From assembly GCF_003121925.1 (NCBI RefSeq), contig NZ_QEWR01000003.1, forward strand, positions 124,001-188,000: DNA of 64,000 nucleotides, in the 5' to 3' direction. Below are positions 34,143 to 44,354 of the stretch, in pieces (position 1 is the first letter of the stretch; each line of letters starts with the position of its first letter). The position numbers and the translations under genes were made by a program. The stretch comes from Ignatzschineria indica (GTDB lineage: Bacteria > Pseudomonadota > Gammaproteobacteria > Cardiobacteriales > Wohlfahrtiimonadaceae). Under the pieces are notes generated by a model, which saw nothing but the letters and a program-made list of their open reading frames with translations, had not been told where the DNA came from and did no database searches.

Positions 34143-35090
34143 TTAGTTAGTACCATAAGCTAATGTGGCAATCTCTTTCGGCATAATCATGACGGATGCG
34201 CCATCTTTCGTATAGAGATCACTTGGATTGAGATACTTAATGGTATGCTCTTTTAATCCATAACGGCGTGCCGCTTCTAAAAGTTCTTTCTTATTGGGAG
34301 ATTTCACCGCAATAATTTCCGGAATCGATTCCACCGGTACTTCAAGCTGCTGCTTCTCTAAGGCTAATTGAGAAAGCGCTAACACTCTTGGGATATAAGC
34401 TTTTGTAATGGGTGGCAGATCTAAATTCCAGAAGTTAACCGGCTTGCCTGCTGCACGATTCTTCTTCATACTGCGCAAAACTCGCCCTTCCCCAGCATTG
34501 TAAGCAGCTAGCGTCAAGAGCCAATCCCCATCAAAACGGCGATTAAGATATTCTAGATAATCGAGTGCGGCCTCTGTGGCACGAACGAAGTTTAAACGCC
34601 CATCTGACTTTTGTGAAATCTGAATCCCAAATGTCTTTGCAGCAGCCGGACCTAATTGCCAAAGCCCAATATGTTGACCATTACGCGCATTAGGACGATA
34701 TCCACTCTCCACTAACGGAACAAATGCGATCTCAAGCGGTAAGCCTCTGCGTGCTAACTCATCAACGACATAATTAAAGACAACAAGACCATCACCATCT
34801 AAATGGGTGAAGACTCCGGCATTTTTTGTCTCATAATTTTGAATCATTGCACGAACACGAGCGTGATCTTTATCTCCCATCCCCATACCATTGTTGAGTT
34901 TCGTTGTAAGGAGAAGATCGGGTTCGTAGAGTTGCGCGCGCTCTCGCCCTGATGCATAAGCGACAGTTAGAAGCGAGGCCATCATGCAGAGAAGCAGCAG
35001 AAATGTCTGCCCTGTGATGTGGCGCAAGGAGGTGATACGGCTTAAGTAATCGATTGAAAAATAACTCTCTTTTTTAGTCATTCCATTCAT
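34143..35090 (-). CDS. membrane-anchored lytic murein transglycosylase (SLT, MltD-like)
   Basis: A 315-residue protein with one N-terminal hydrophobic segment (residues 29-46) that serves as signal or anchor, then an SLT domain: FVPLVESGY with the catalytic Glu128, HIGLWQLGPAAAKTFGI, and LTLAAYNAGEGRVLRSM near residue 193. The enzyme would cut peptidoglycan glycan strands with formation of 1,6-anhydro ends. The C-terminal 70 residues resemble a degenerate LysM or substrate-binding part (ELLEAARRYGLKEHTIKYLNP). No lipobox is seen, unlike MltD. The upstream region has 11-bp phased TTAAAC repeats like those before the SGNH lipoprotein gene. Confidence 0.9.
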   Translation of the reverse strand: MNGMTKKESYFSIDYLSRITSLRHITGQTFLLLLCMMASLLTVAYASGRERAQLYEPDLLLTTKLNNGMGMGDKDHARVRAMIQNYETKNAGVFTHLDGDGLVVFNYVVDELARRGLPLEIAFVPLVESGYRPNARNGQHIGLWQLGPAAAKTFGIQISQKSDGRLNFVRATEAALDYLEYLNRRFDGDWLLTLAAYNAGEGRVLRSMKKNRAAGKPVNFWNLDLPPITKAYIPRVLALSQLALEKQQLEVPVESIPEIIAVKSPNKKELLEAARRYGLKEHTIKYLNPSDLYTKDGASVMIMPKEIATLAYGTN

Positions 35091-35528
35091 TCTATTTGCT
35101 AAACAGAAAGGGAGTATAACTGAGATTGATCAAAAAAACCGCTTTATTTTTTTTATTAGAGCGATTTTAACGCTATGGTAAATCCTTTTTATAATCACTT
35201 CCTTCACTCATTGATCATGATTTTAAGCAGACTTTAAACAAGCTTTAAACAGATTTTAAACAAACTCTAAACTGATTTAAGATCGATCAATAAAGATCTC
35301 AAAATCTATTATCTAAGAGATAAAAGAGAGATAAAGGAGAGAAAAAGAGTGGTTGAATCAATCACTTTTGGGTTACGTTTAAAAGAGTAGAAGAAAGAGA
35401 ATAGAATAGAGAATTCTAATAGCGATTTTAGTAGCGCTTTAGATCGCGTTTAAAAATAAAAAATGCCAAACGAAAAGCCTTAATGGTATAAAGGAATATT
35501 TAGGCACTCTTAAAAATTATGCGGTAAA
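35091..35528. other. spacer with 11-bp phased repeats
   Basis: The 438-bp gap between divergent genes contains TTAAGC/TTAAAC-type hexamers at 35223, 35234, 35245, 35256, 35267 and about 35277, with 11-bp spacing. The remainder is purine-rich (about 35320-35420). No ORF or hairpin of note. Confidence 0.6.
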
Positions 35529-36011
35529 ATGGCACTTATGATAAATCAAGAAAAGCACAAAAAAATCCTTCTAATCAATGGAGTTAACTTAAACCTCTTA
35601 GGAATGCGTGAGCCTGAAATTTATGGGAGCACAACGCTTAAGATGCTTGAGTCACACCTGGTAGAATGCGGGAAGGCGTGCGATATCGATTTAATCACAA
35701 TGCAGAGTAATCGCGAATATGAGATTGTCGAAGCAATTCATGCAGCAAAGCAGAATAATATTGAAGGAATAATTATCAATCCAGGTGCATTTACCCATAC
35801 AAGTATTGCGATTCGTGATGCTTTTCTCGGCGTAGAGATTCCTTTTGTGGAGATCCATATCTCCAATGTCTTTAGCAGAGAGTCCTTTAGACATACCTCA
35901 TACCTATCAGATATTGCTAATGGTGTTATTGTCGGGTGTGGACTTTATGGCTATGAACTTGCACTACTCAATATTACGAATATAATCTCTAACAAATACT
36001 CGAACAAATAG
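35529..36011 (+). CDS. aroQ: type II 3-dehydroquinate dehydratase
   Basis: A 160-residue enzyme of the shikimate pathway (dehydroquinate to dehydroshikimate). The N-terminal [14 protein letters not shown] carries the catalytic Arg and Tyr. [10 protein letters not shown] and [16 protein letters not shown] supply the conserved Asn and His, and the C-terminal [14 protein letters not shown] is typical. One usual residue differs: the opening reads NGVNLN where most have NGPNLN. The start could also be the ATG at 35538, since no good ribosome site favours either. It is followed by accB and accC in the order common in gammaproteobacteria. Confidence 0.95.
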   Translation: MALMINQEKHKKILLINGVNLNLLGMREPEIYGSTTLKMLESHLVECGKACDIDLITMQSNREYEIVEAIHAAKQNNIEGIIINPGAFTHTSIAIRDAFLGVEIPFVEIHISNVFSRESFRHTSYLSDIANGVIVGCGLYGYELALLNITNIISNKYSNK

Positions 36012-36072
36012 ATCGAAATAAGGAGATTCCTCTATGGAATCTCCTTATCATTTTACATAGGAGCTAATCTTA

Positions 36073-36540
36073 ATGGATATTAAAGAAATTGAAAAACTCG
36101 TAGAACTCATTGATAACTCATCCATCGATGAAATCGAGATTACAGATGGTGAAGAGTCTCTTCGTATTAGCCGCTTTCCAAAAGAGACCCAGGTATTTAC
36201 CGGTCAAATGCCAATGATGCAACCTCAAGCTGCACCACAAACGAATGTACAGATGCCATCTGTTGCAACAACTTCAGCACCAGAAGCAGCTCCTGCTGAA
36301 CTCTCTGGAAAAATTGTTCGCTCACCAATGGTGGGAACATTCTACCGCGCTGCATCACCAACATCAGACCCATTCACAGAAATCGATGCACAAGTTAATG
36401 TCGGCGATGTTGTCTGCATTATCGAAGCGATGAAGATGTTTAATCAAATTGAAGCTGAAGTTTCTGGAAGAGTTGTTAAATTCTTAGTAGAAAATGGTGA
36501 GCCTGTAGAGTTTGATCAGCCTCTCATGATCCTTGAATAA
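36073..36540 (+). CDS. accB: biotin carboxyl carrier protein of acetyl-CoA carboxylase
   Basis: A 155-residue protein of normal length. The C-terminal biotinyl domain carries the EAMKM motif with the biotin-accepting Lys121 and the thumb region [12 protein letters not shown] before it. A Pro/Ala/Gln-rich linker (residues 45-76) joins it to the N-terminal segment. It carries carboxy-biotin between the AccC and AccA/D active sites in the first step of fatty acid synthesis. AGGAG precedes the ATG. accC follows after 13 bp. Confidence 0.97.
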   Translation: MDIKEIEKLVELIDNSSIDEIEITDGEESLRISRFPKETQVFTGQMPMMQPQAAPQTNVQMPSVATTSAPEAAPAELSGKIVRSPMVGTFYRAASPTSDPFTEIDAQVNVGDVVCIIEAMKMFNQIEAEVSGRVVKFLVENGEPVEFDQPLMILE

Positions 36541-36553
36541 GGAGCTATTAGAG

Positions 36554-37909
36554 ATGTTAAAGAAAGTATTAATTGCTAACCGTGGAGAGATCGCCTTGCG
36601 AATTCTAAGAGCTTGTAAAGAGCTTGGAATTCAGACTGTTGCGGTTCACTCTACCGGTGATAAGGATCTCAAGCATGTCCGTCTTGCAGATGAATCTGTC
36701 TGTATCGGTCCTCCTGCGCCGGGCCTTAGTTACCTCAATATCCCGAGCATTATCGCAGCAGCAGAGTTAACCAATGCCGATGGTATCCATCCTGGTTACG
36801 GTTTCTTAGCTGAAAATGCCGATTTTGCAGAGCGTGTTGAGAGCTCAGGCTTTACCTTTATCGGCCCTACAGCGGAGACAATCCGCATTATGGGAGATAA
36901 AGTTTCGGCAAAGAAAGCGATGATTGAAGCAGGTGTTCCCTGTGTTCCCGGTTCTGGCGATGCTTTGAGTGATGATAAAGAGGAAAACCTCCGCCTTGCG
37001 CGTGAAGTGGGATATCCCATTATCGTTAAAGCTTCCGGTGGCGGTGGTGGTCGCGGTATGCGCGTTGTAGAATCTGAAAAGGATCTCCTTCGCTCAATCG
37101 AATTGACGAAATCAGAAGCATTAGCTGCCTTTGGTAATCCTGAAGTCTATATGGAGCGTTACCTTCAAAAGCCGCGCCATATTGAGATTCAGGTCTTAGC
37201 AGATGGTCAAGGAAATGCGATCCATCTTGGTGAGCGTGATTGCTCCTTACAGCGTCGTCATCAGAAAGTATTGGAAGAAGCACCTGCTCCCGGCATTACT
37301 GCTGAAGAGCGTGCGCGTATCGGTCAAGCGTGTGTTGAAGCGTGTAAACGTATCAACTACCGTGGTGCCGGAACATTTGAGTTCCTCTATGAGAATGGTG
37401 AGTTCTTCTTTATCGAGATGAATACCCGTATTCAGGTTGAGCATCCTATTACAGAGATGATCACCGGTGTTGATCTTGTTCGTGAACAGTTGAAGATCGC
37501 AAGCGGTATGCCATTGACGATTACCCAAGAGGATATCAAGTTTGAAGGTCATGCGATCGAGTGCCGTATCAATGCGGAGCATCCTGAGACCTTTATCCCC
37601 TCTCCTGGTTTAATCACCAATTATCATCCACCAGGTGGCCCTGGTATCCGTATCGATACCCATATCTATGCAGGTTATACCGTTCCACCTTTCTACGATT
37701 CGATGATTGCAAAGATTATCTCTTATGCACCCACGCGTGATATGGCAATTGGTCGCCTTAAAAATGCGCTTCATGAGCTCATTATTGAAGGCATCAACAC
37801 CAATGCTGAATTGCATCTTCGTATCTTAAATGATCCTGTCTTCCTTAAAGGAGGGATGGATATTCACCATCTTGAGAAGATGTTGAAAGAGAGCAAAGTA
37901 GAAGCGTAG
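36554..37909 (+). CDS. accC: biotin carboxylase subunit of acetyl-CoA carboxylase
   Basis: A 451-residue ATP-grasp enzyme that carboxylates biotin on AccB. Features: [18 protein letters not shown] at the N-terminus, the glycine-rich lid [29 protein letters not shown], and [18 protein letters not shown] with the metal-binding and catalytic residues. The ATG at 36554 is chosen because it gives the family's normal N-terminus with AAGGAG 9 bases upstream; an earlier in-frame start overlaps accB. A strong terminator follows. Confidence 0.97.
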   Translation: MLKKVLIANRGEIALRILRACKELGIQTVAVHSTGDKDLKHVRLADESVCIGPPAPGLSYLNIPSIIAAAELTNADGIHPGYGFLAENADFAERVESSGFTFIGPTAETIRIMGDKVSAKKAMIEAGVPCVPGSGDALSDDKEENLRLAREVGYPIIVKASGGGGGRGMRVVESEKDLLRSIELTKSEALAAFGNPEVYMERYLQKPRHIEIQVLADGQGNAIHLGERDCSLQRRHQKVLEEAPAPGITAEERARIGQACVEACKRINYRGAGTFEFLYENGEFFFIEMNTRIQVEHPITEMITGVDLVREQLKIASGMPLTITQEDIKFEGHAIECRINAEHPETFIPSPGLITNYHPPGGPGIRIDTHIYAGYTVPPFYDSMIAKIISYAPTRDMAIGRLKNALHELIIEGINTNAELHLRILNDPVFLKGGMDIHHLEKMLKESKVEA

Positions 37910-37968
37910 TAGGATAATAGGATATCAGGATTAATACCGTAAAACGGATTCTCCAATATCAAAATAAA

Positions 37969-38005
37969 AGAGAGCGATCGAATTAAACCGATCGCTCTCT
38001 TTTTT
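37969..38005 (+). terminator. bidirectional terminator between accC and hemH
   Basis: A 12-bp perfect stem (37969-37980 with 37989-38000, arm AGAGAGCGATCG) with an 8-base loop, a T-run after it and an A-rich stretch before it. It can end both the aroQ-accBC transcript and the opposing hemH transcript. Confidence 0.93.
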
Positions 38006-38081
38006 ATATCTATTTATTGTATCTGTTTATATTTAACGCTCTTGTGAGATTCTCTCTTATAAAAATCTCTCTTATGAAATT

Positions 38082-39029
38082 CTATTTAAGAACCTCATCC
38101 TTCATCATCTCAATATGGAGATCATCACTATTGATGCAGGGGACAAAGGTATAGGCTTCCCCACCTGACTCCATAAAGAGTTCATAATTCTCCATCGCCA
38201 TCTCTTCTAATGTTTCTAAGCAATCTGCGCTAAACCCTGGGCAGAAAACAGCGATCTTAGTAATGGCATTGCCGGGGGCTTCTTCAAAGAATTGTGCGGC
38301 ATAAGGCTGAAGCCACTCTGCGCGTCCAAAACGGGATTGGAAGACCGTTTCAAAACGTTCTAGGGGTTCGCCCATTCGCTCTGCGATTAAGCGCGTTGTC
38401 TCTAAACATTGATCAAAGTATGGGTCCCCTTCAAGATAGGTTTGAAGCGGCATACCATGATAGGAGAAGACATATTTATCAAGCTCTAAATCTTTTGTTG
38501 ATTCACGAATACGCTCAACACAAGCATCGATATAGAGCGGATTTTGATAGTAAGCCCCCAAAACTCGAAGTGCCGGGAAGTAACGCAACTCTTTTAACAC
38601 CTCCCCAACCTTATCCATCACAGAAGCGGTGGTTGCGGCAGAGTATTGTGGGTAGAGAGGGAAAATAACGATCTCATCGACCTTATCAGCAATCAACTTC
38701 TTAATCGCCGATTCGATCGAAGGGTTGCCATAACGCATCGCAATTTCAACTTGGTAATTATCCGGCAATAGCTCTGTTAACTTCTCCGCTTGCGCCTTTG
38801 TAATATTGAGTAGTGGCGAGCCATTGTCCCAAACCTCTAGATATTTCTCCGCCGACTTTTGTGGGCGAGTATTGAGGATAATCCCGTAAAGAATGGGGTA
38901 CCACTTCCATTTAGGCTCCTCAATCACGCGAGGATCTTTCAAAAATTCTTCAAGATAGACCTTCAGCGCCTCTTTTGTCGGTGCATCGGGAGTCCCTAAA
39001 TTTGTTAATACAACACCAATTTTCTTCAT
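38082..39029 (-). CDS. hemH: ferrochelatase
   Basis: A 315-residue enzyme that inserts Fe2+ into protoporphyrin IX, the last step of heme synthesis. The N-terminal VVLTNLGTPDAPT, the catalytic-histidine segment FSYHGMP near residue 190, and SADCLETLEEM near 272 (with the conserved Glu) identify it. It is a single gene. Upstream are a hairpin at 39085-39099 within the leader and a possible Fur site further out. It supplies heme for, among others, the triheme cytochrome encoded in this window. Confidence 0.96.
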   Translation of the reverse strand: MKKIGVVLTNLGTPDAPTKEALKVYLEEFLKDPRVIEEPKWKWYPILYGIILNTRPQKSAEKYLEVWDNGSPLLNITKAQAEKLTELLPDNYQVEIAMRYGNPSIESAIKKLIADKVDEIVIFPLYPQYSAATTASVMDKVGEVLKELRYFPALRVLGAYYQNPLYIDACVERIRESTKDLELDKYVFSYHGMPLQTYLEGDPYFDQCLETTRLIAERMGEPLERFETVFQSRFGRAEWLQPYAAQFFEEAPGNAITKIAVFCPGFSADCLETLEEMAMENYELFMESGGEAYTFVPCINSDDLHIEMMKDEVLK

Positions 39030-39084
39030 TCTTAAATCTCTACTTTATCGTCGTGAATTTTATGTGAATCATTGCATCAATAAA

Positions 39085-39099
39085 AAGGGGAATCCCCTT
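39085..39099 (-). promoter_or_regulatory. hairpin with T-run in the hemH leader
   Basis: On the reverse strand AAGGGG, a 3-base loop and CCCCTT are followed by TTTTTATT, 56 bases before the hemH start codon. A terminator-like hairpin inside a leader suggests attenuation or processing, but it could also end an upstream transcript. Confidence 0.4.
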
Positions 39100-39225
39100 A
39101 CGGCATCATCTCTTCTACATCATCAATATCATCGATATCATCAATATTTCGATCTCATCTACAACTTTTGAGATAACACATTACATAATTCTCTATTCTA
39201 ACAGTAGCAGCAAGAAGTTGGCTAA

Positions 39226-39240
39226 TGATTCTCATCATCA
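39226..39240. promoter_or_regulatory. possible Fur site upstream of hemH
   Basis: TGATTCTCATCATCA at 39226-39240 matches the 7-1-7 Fur pattern at 11 of 14 informative positions. It lies nearly 200 bp upstream of hemH, rather far for direct repression. Confidence 0.25.
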
Positions 39241-39299
39241 TTTTCAATCAGCCTCTTTCAGATCTTGAATCAAGATCCCCTATCCAATATTTAAATATT

Positions 39300-40318
39300 C
39301 CATTGCCGGCGCGCTATTTCCGAAAGCATGCAGTAGTAAGATCCAGCAGCGTTCAGCCCTTTTCTCAATAAAGATCTTTCAAGCAATATCATTCAACCAG
39401 TCATTCTTAAGAAAGCCTGGGAGTGGCGGGAGCCAACCATTTCGTTCTTTTCAGCTCTGCATGCTCGCCACTTGGCATCAATGATGCCTTCTTCCGGCGC
39501 GCGATTTTTGGAAGCATGCAGTAGTAAGATCCGGCACCTCATCAACTTTTATAAAGATAAAAATATTTTGACACTCAAATGATCGCCAACTGCCGGCGCG
39601 AGATTTGTAGAAGTATGCAGTAGTGAGGACCGGCAGCGTTCAGCTTCTTTTTTCAATCAACATCTTTTAATCAATCACTCTTAAGAGAAGCTCTGGAGCG
39701 GCGGGAGCCAACTATTTCTTTCTTTTCACCTCTGCATGCCCGCCATTTGGCATCAATGATGCCTTCTGCCGGCGAGCTACTTCCGAAAGCACGGGATAGT
39801 GAGGTCTGGCAACGTTCAGCCTACTCTATTACAACAGTTTTATAGTAATTTCAGCGATTGGAGATCGCTATCTGCCGGCGCGAGATTTGTGGAAGTATGC
39901 AGTAGTGAGGACCGGCAGCGTTCAACCCTTTTCAATCAACATCTTTTAATCAATCTCTCTTAAGAGAAGCTCTGGAGCGGCGGGAGCCGACTATTTCGTT
40001 CTTTTCACCTCTGTATGCCCGCCTATTGGCATCAATGATGCCTTCTGCCTGCGCGCGATTTTTGGAAGCATTCAGTAGTAAGATCCGGCATCTCATCAGC
40101 TTTTATAAAGATAAAAATATTTTGGCACTCAAATGATCGCCAACTGCCGGCGCGAGATTTGTGGAAGTACGCGATAGTGAGGACCGGCAGCGTTCAGCTT
40201 CTTTTTTCGATCAATATCTTTCTACCAATGACTCTTAAGAGAAGCAGCAGAACTGCTGGAGCCAACTATTTCTTTCTTTTCACCTCTGCATGCCCACCTA
40301 TTGGCATCAATGATGCAG
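39300..40318 (+). repeat. repeat locus 3: seven A and four B elements
   Basis: A elements lie at 39304-39348, 39492-39536, 39591-39635, 39767-39811, 39873-39917, 40046-40090 and 40145-40189, all exactly 45 bp. B elements lie at about 39403-39488, 39679-39763, 39957-40044 and 40225-40316. The order is a regular A, B, A, A, B, A, A, B, A, A, B with a period of about 275 bp. One A always follows a B within 5 bp; the other is preceded by a short GATCGC-type sequence. The array lies downstream of mdh and upstream of hemH. Confidence 0.9.
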
Positions 40319-40341
40319 ACTAAAACTACAGATCACCTACG

Positions 40342-40381
40342 AAAAAGGCTAATCAGATCTTATCGATCATGATTAGCCTTT
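40342..40381 (-). terminator. terminator after mdh
   Basis: A 12-bp perfect stem (40344-40355 with 40370-40381, arm AAAGGCTAATCA) with a 14-base loop. On the reverse strand it is followed by T-rich sequence, 76 bases past the mdh stop. Confidence 0.85.
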
Positions 40382-40456
40382 CTTACTTTAGGTCCGCTTA
40401 ATCAGTTATAAACTCTAATTTATAGACTGCCAGCGCTCAACCGCGAATCGTGCGTA

Positions 40457-41437
40457 TTAACCTAAAAGTGATTTAACCGCGTCAGCTTCTTCACGAAGTT
40501 CTTTCTCGGTTGCATCCATTTTTTCACGTGAGTAGTCTGAGATCTCAAGACCTTGAACAATCTCAAAGTCACCATCTTTACAAACACATGGATATGAGTA
40601 GATGATACCTTCTTCAATGCCGTATGAACCATCAGCAGGTACCGCCATAGAGACCCAATCGCCCTCTTTAGTGCCTAATGCCCATGAACGCATATGATCA
40701 ATCGCTGAAGATGCTGCAGATGCCGCAGAAGATGCTCCACGTGCTTTGATGATCGCCGCACCACGTTGTTGAACTTGTGGAATATACTCGTTTTCATACC
40801 AGTCACGCTCAATTAACTCAAGCGCAGGCTTACCATTAACAGTTGTAAAGGTTAGATCTGGATATTGTGTTGAAGAGTGGTTACCCCAAATAGTCATCTT
40901 CTTGATGTCATTGATGTGTGAACCAGTCTTCTCTGCAAGAAGGCTTAAACCACGGTTATGGTCTAAACGTGTCATTGCATGGAAATGGCGAGGGTTAAGA
41001 TCAGGTGCATTCTTCATTGCAATCAATGCGTTTGTATTTGCTGGGTTACCCACAACTAAAACTTTTACATCGCGACTTGCATGATCATTAAGCGCCTTAC
41101 CTTGTGGACCAAAGATCGCACCATTTGCTTCAAGAAGATCTTTACGCTCCATACCTGGACCACGTGGACGCGCACCAACAAGCATTGCGTAATCAGTATC
41201 TTTAAACGCAACATTCAGATCATCTGTCGCAATGATATCTTGTACTAATGGGAACGCACAGTCATTGAGCTCCATCACCACACCTTTAAGTGCTTCTAAT
41301 GCTGGGGTGATTTCTAAAAGCTGAAGGATAACAGGTTGATCTGGACCTAACATATCGCCTGCTGCGATACGGAAAGCCATCGCATAACCGATATTACCTG
41401 CTGCACCTGTGATGGTTACTCGTACTGGTTTTTTCAT
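40457..41437 (-). CDS. mdh: malate dehydrogenase
   Basis: A 326-residue NAD-dependent malate dehydrogenase of the group common in Pseudomonas-like and other proteobacteria (cytosolic-type, about 327 residues). [19 protein letters not shown] binds [16 protein letters not shown] holds the mobile-loop arginines, [13 protein letters not shown] the conserved Asp/Arg, and [12 protein letters not shown] the catalytic His. It converts malate to oxaloacetate in the TCA cycle. It is a single gene with a repeat-built leader (13-bp AAAGCTTTT-type units at about 41475-41525) and a strong terminator. Confidence 0.97.
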   Translation of the reverse strand: MKKPVRVTITGAAGNIGYAMAFRIAAGDMLGPDQPVILQLLEITPALEALKGVVMELNDCAFPLVQDIIATDDLNVAFKDTDYAMLVGARPRGPGMERKDLLEANGAIFGPQGKALNDHASRDVKVLVVGNPANTNALIAMKNAPDLNPRHFHAMTRLDHNRGLSLLAEKTGSHINDIKKMTIWGNHSSTQYPDLTFTTVNGKPALELIERDWYENEYIPQVQQRGAAIIKARGASSAASAASSAIDHMRSWALGTKEGDWVSMAVPADGSYGIEEGIIYSYPCVCKDGDFEIVQGLEISDYSREKMDATEKELREEADAVKSLLG

Positions 41438-41737
41438 ATTTGCTTCTCCTCATAAATAGAATGCACTGTCATTAAAAACTTTTGATAAAACTTTTTGATA
41501 AAGCTTTTGAATAAAGCTTTTTAATCTGTATCGAATGAATGTTTGTAGTGAATATGTAATTTTTCTATTATACGCCATTCACTCGGAATGTCTTCTCTAT
41601 TGTCTATCACTTTTATAAAAGTAGTGTAACAATTAATGTAACAACCAATGTAACAACTAATGTAACAACTAATGTAAGAACTGATGTAACGACTAATGGT
41701 TAACAGCGTATAAAATTTTTAAAATCTTTGAAGAGTA
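41438..41737. other. spacer with a six-copy 12-bp tandem array
   Basis: Between mraY and mdh, six 12-bp units with consensus ATGTAACAACTA occupy 41624-41695, two of them identical. A second, looser 12-13 bp tract (CTTTTGATAAA type) lies close to the mdh start at about 41475-41525. No terminator was recognised after mraY. Confidence 0.75.
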
Positions 41738-42820
41738 TTAACGAAGCTTAATCGAAGCTAAACCGACCAATACTAGGATAAAGGTAAAGATCCAGAAACG
41801 AACAATCACGCGTGGCTCCGGCCACCCTTTTAATTCAAAATGGTGATGAATCGGCGCCATTCTAAAGAGACGCTTTTTACGTAACTTAAAGGATGCAACC
41901 TGTAGAATTACAGAAAGTGTCTCCATCACAAAGAGTCCACTCATAATAAAGAAGACCAATTCTTGACGCACGATAACGGCAATGACCCCTAAAACACCCC
42001 CTAAAGAGAGTGCGCCCACATCGCCCATAAAGACCTGAGCGGGATAGGTGTTAAACCATAAAAAGCCCAAACCTGCACCCACAATCGCAGCACAAATTAC
42101 TAATACTTCTCCGGCACCTTCGACATAAGGGAGCGAGAGATAATCTGCAAAGACCATATTGCCGGCAATATAAGCAAAGATTGCTAATGCACCCCCCACC
42201 ATAATCGTCGGCATAATCGCTAACCCATCCAGACCATCGGTCATATTAACGGCGTTACTCGCACCAACTATCACTAAATAGGTAAAAGGAATAAAGAGAA
42301 TCCCTAAGGGAATCGCGAGATCTTTAAAGTAGGGAATTAAGAGATCGGTATCTGATGGGGTCTCTGCCGTAAAGTAGAGCGCACAAGAAGCAAGGAGGCC
42401 GGCAGCACTAAGGTAGAGATACTTCTCTTTTGCTCGAAGCCCTAAAGATTGCTTCTTCACCACTTTACGATAATCATCCAGAAATCCAACTGCACCAAAA
42501 CTGAGCAAAACAAAGAGCACGACCCAGACATCAAAATTGGTCAGATCTGCCCATAAGAGCGTTGAGATCAGAATTCCAAAGATAATGAGGATTCCCCCCA
42601 TTGTCGGCGTCCCCTGCTTAGAGAGGTGGCTCTCCGGACCATCATTACGGACAAATTGACCGATCTGCTGCTTCTGAAGATAACGAATAAAACTTGGGCC
42701 AAAACCGATACTAAAGACAAGCGCCGTCAAGGCCGACATAATTCCGCGCATCGTGATGTATTGAAAAACACGTAGCGGCGACCAGTAATCAGCCAAGAGA
42801 GAGAGAAGCGCATACAACAT
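41738..42820 (-). CDS. mraY: phospho-N-acetylmuramoyl-pentapeptide transferase
   Basis: A 360-residue, ten-TM inner-membrane enzyme that joins phospho-MurNAc-pentapeptide to undecaprenyl phosphate, giving lipid I. Signature loops are present: [13 protein letters not shown] near residue 67, FLDDYRK near 113, [14 protein letters not shown] near 187 and [13 protein letters not shown] near 322. It is the last gene here of a dcw run starting with rsmH; murD, ftsW and murG, which normally follow, are absent and mdh comes instead. Confidence 0.97.
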   Translation of the reverse strand: MLYALLSLLADYWSPLRVFQYITMRGIMSALTALVFSIGFGPSFIRYLQKQQIGQFVRNDGPESHLSKQGTPTMGGILIIFGILISTLLWADLTNFDVWVVLFVLLSFGAVGFLDDYRKVVKKQSLGLRAKEKYLYLSAAGLLASCALYFTAETPSDTDLLIPYFKDLAIPLGILFIPFTYLVIVGASNAVNMTDGLDGLAIMPTIMVGGALAIFAYIAGNMVFADYLSLPYVEGAGEVLVICAAIVGAGLGFLWFNTYPAQVFMGDVGALSLGGVLGVIAVIVRQELVFFIMSGLFVMETLSVILQVASFKLRKKRLFRMAPIHHHFELKGWPEPRVIVRFWIFTFILVLVGLASIKLR

Positions 42821-42873
42821 AGTGGTGAATCCTTTAAACGAACTATTCTAATGAAGTAGTGAGTGGAGTGTAA

Positions 42874-42933
42874 CTTGAGTTACTATTTGAGTTACTAATT
42901 AGGTTTTTAATTGAGCTCTTAATTGAGTTATCA
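42874..42933. repeat. five 12-bp tandem repeats between murF and mraY
   Basis: Units at 42874, 42886, 42898, 42910 and 42922 follow the consensus ATTGAGTTACTA with diverged copies in the middle. They account for a third of the 172-bp gap between two genes that are normally adjacent. Confidence 0.7.
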
Positions 42934-42992
42934 ATCGAAGGATAAGTTCGACTCTTCTGGCATGATTCATGGTTCCATGAGTCATTATGCCA

Positions 42993-44354
42993 TTACTCAT
43001 CATCGCGATACTCACGTTCCCGGAGAAGCGCTTCATAAAAGTATTGCATATTCATGCTATTAGAACCTTTTAGAAGTATCGTTAAGAGCGCTGAGTCCTC
43101 ATAAGCGGCAATCGCCTCTTTAAGCGTATCAAGCAGTGATTGATGATCGGGAAAACTGATAGCGCCATCGCCAAAACCTTCAACACTCGCCTTAGTCAAT
43201 TCTCCTAAGGCAAAGAGCTGGCTAAAACCTGCCTCTTTCGCATAGTGGCCACATTCACGATGGATTGCGATCTCCTCTTTTCCTAATTCACGCATATCCC
43301 CTAATACTAGCCAACGAGTGCCGGCATTACAGGCATCAATTCCCGCTTTTAAGGAGTTAGGATTGGCATTATAGGCATCATTGACGAGCTGTACATTCTC
43401 TTTAAGTTTTACCACTTGCAGACGACCCTGAACAGCCTCTAAACGCTCAAGCCCTTTCTGAATCGTATCGATCGACTCCCCAGCAGCAACAGCCGCCGCA
43501 GATGCTGCTAAGGCATTGAGAATATTGTGTCGCCCTAACAGTTGTAATTCGATCTTCCGCTTCTCTTTAAGTGGCTTTAACTCAAGCTCAAAGGAGCGCC
43601 CCTCAATCTGATGCGCCATTACATCTGCAGTCGATTTAATACCAAATGTGAGACTCTTAAAATCGATCACATCTTGCAGCCACTTCTCCGCAAAAGCATC
43701 GTCGGCATTGATAATCGCCGTTCCTTCTTCCGCAAGACCTAAAAAGATCTCCGCCTTTGCTTCAGCAACACCTTCAAGAGAGCCAAATCCCTCTAGATGA
43801 CAAGCACCGGCATTATTTAAGATCGCAATATCAGGCTTTACGATCTTTGTTAAATACTCAATCTCATGAGGATGATTCGCCCCCATCTCAATCACGGCAT
43901 GCGTATGATGTTTATTGAGGCGAAGTAGCATCAACGGGCAACCAACATGATTATTGTAGTTGCTCTCCGTTGCTAAGACATCGTGGTTCAGTGAGAGGAT
44001 CGAGGTGATCATCTCTTTGAGTGTGGTCTTACCATTTGATCCCGTTAAGGCAATCATCGTTCCTTGCCACTCTTTACGCCACGCTTTTGCAATTTTACCT
44101 AACGCTTTTTGGCTATCTTTAACAACGATTTGTGCAATCTGTGCAGAGGGGACAAAGCGCTCAACAACCGCACCAATCGCCCCTTTTAGTTCTGCACTCT
44201 CTAGATAATCGTGAGCATCAAAGCGATCCCCTTTCCATGCAAAAAAGAGCTCACCCGGCTTGAGTTTACGCGTATCACTTGCGCCTCCAAAGAAGTAGGC
44301 ATCTTGCCCGATCAGCTCACCATTCATAATTTTAGCGGCATCAGATAGCTTCAT
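42993..44354 (-). CDS. murF: UDP-MurNAc-tripeptide--D-Ala-D-Ala ligase
   Basis: A 453-residue Mur ligase that adds D-Ala-D-Ala to UDP-MurNAc-tripeptide. ATP loop TGSNGKTTLKEMI is near residue 108. Conserved EMGANHPHEI near 157, NDAYNANPNS near 320 and the C-terminal domain around LGDMRELGKEE near 353 are present. Its start overlaps the end of murE by 14 bp, indicating translational coupling. Confidence 0.97.
   Translation of the reverse strand: MKLSDAAKIMNGELIGQDAYFFGGASDTRKLKPGELFFAWKGDRFDAHDYLESAELKGAIGAVVERFVPSAQIAQIVVKDSQKALGKIAKAWRKEWQGTMIALTGSNGKTTLKEMITSILSLNHDVLATESNYNNHVGCPLMLLRLNKHHTHAVIEMGANHPHEIEYLTKIVKPDIAILNNAGACHLEGFGSLEGVAEAKAEIFLGLAEEGTAIINADDAFAEKWLQDVIDFKSLTFGIKSTADVMAHQIEGRSFELELKPLKEKRKIELQLLGRHNILNALAASAAAVAAGESIDTIQKGLERLEAVQGRLQVVKLKENVQLVNDAYNANPNSLKAGIDACNAGTRWLVLGDMRELGKEEIAIHRECGHYAKEAGFSQLFALGELTKASVEGFGDGAISFPDHQSLLDTLKEAIAAYEDSALLTILLKGSNSMNMQYFYEALLREREYRDDE

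Noticed and set aside
39300-40318. CRISPR array
   Set aside because: Repeats are 45 and about 87 bp in alternating composites with conserved, not unique, spacers, and no cas genes are present.
41624-41695. Open reverse frame encoding a Leu-Val-Val-Thr repeat between mraY and mdh
   Set aside because: The 12-bp period keeps the frame open by chance; no start with a ribosome site.
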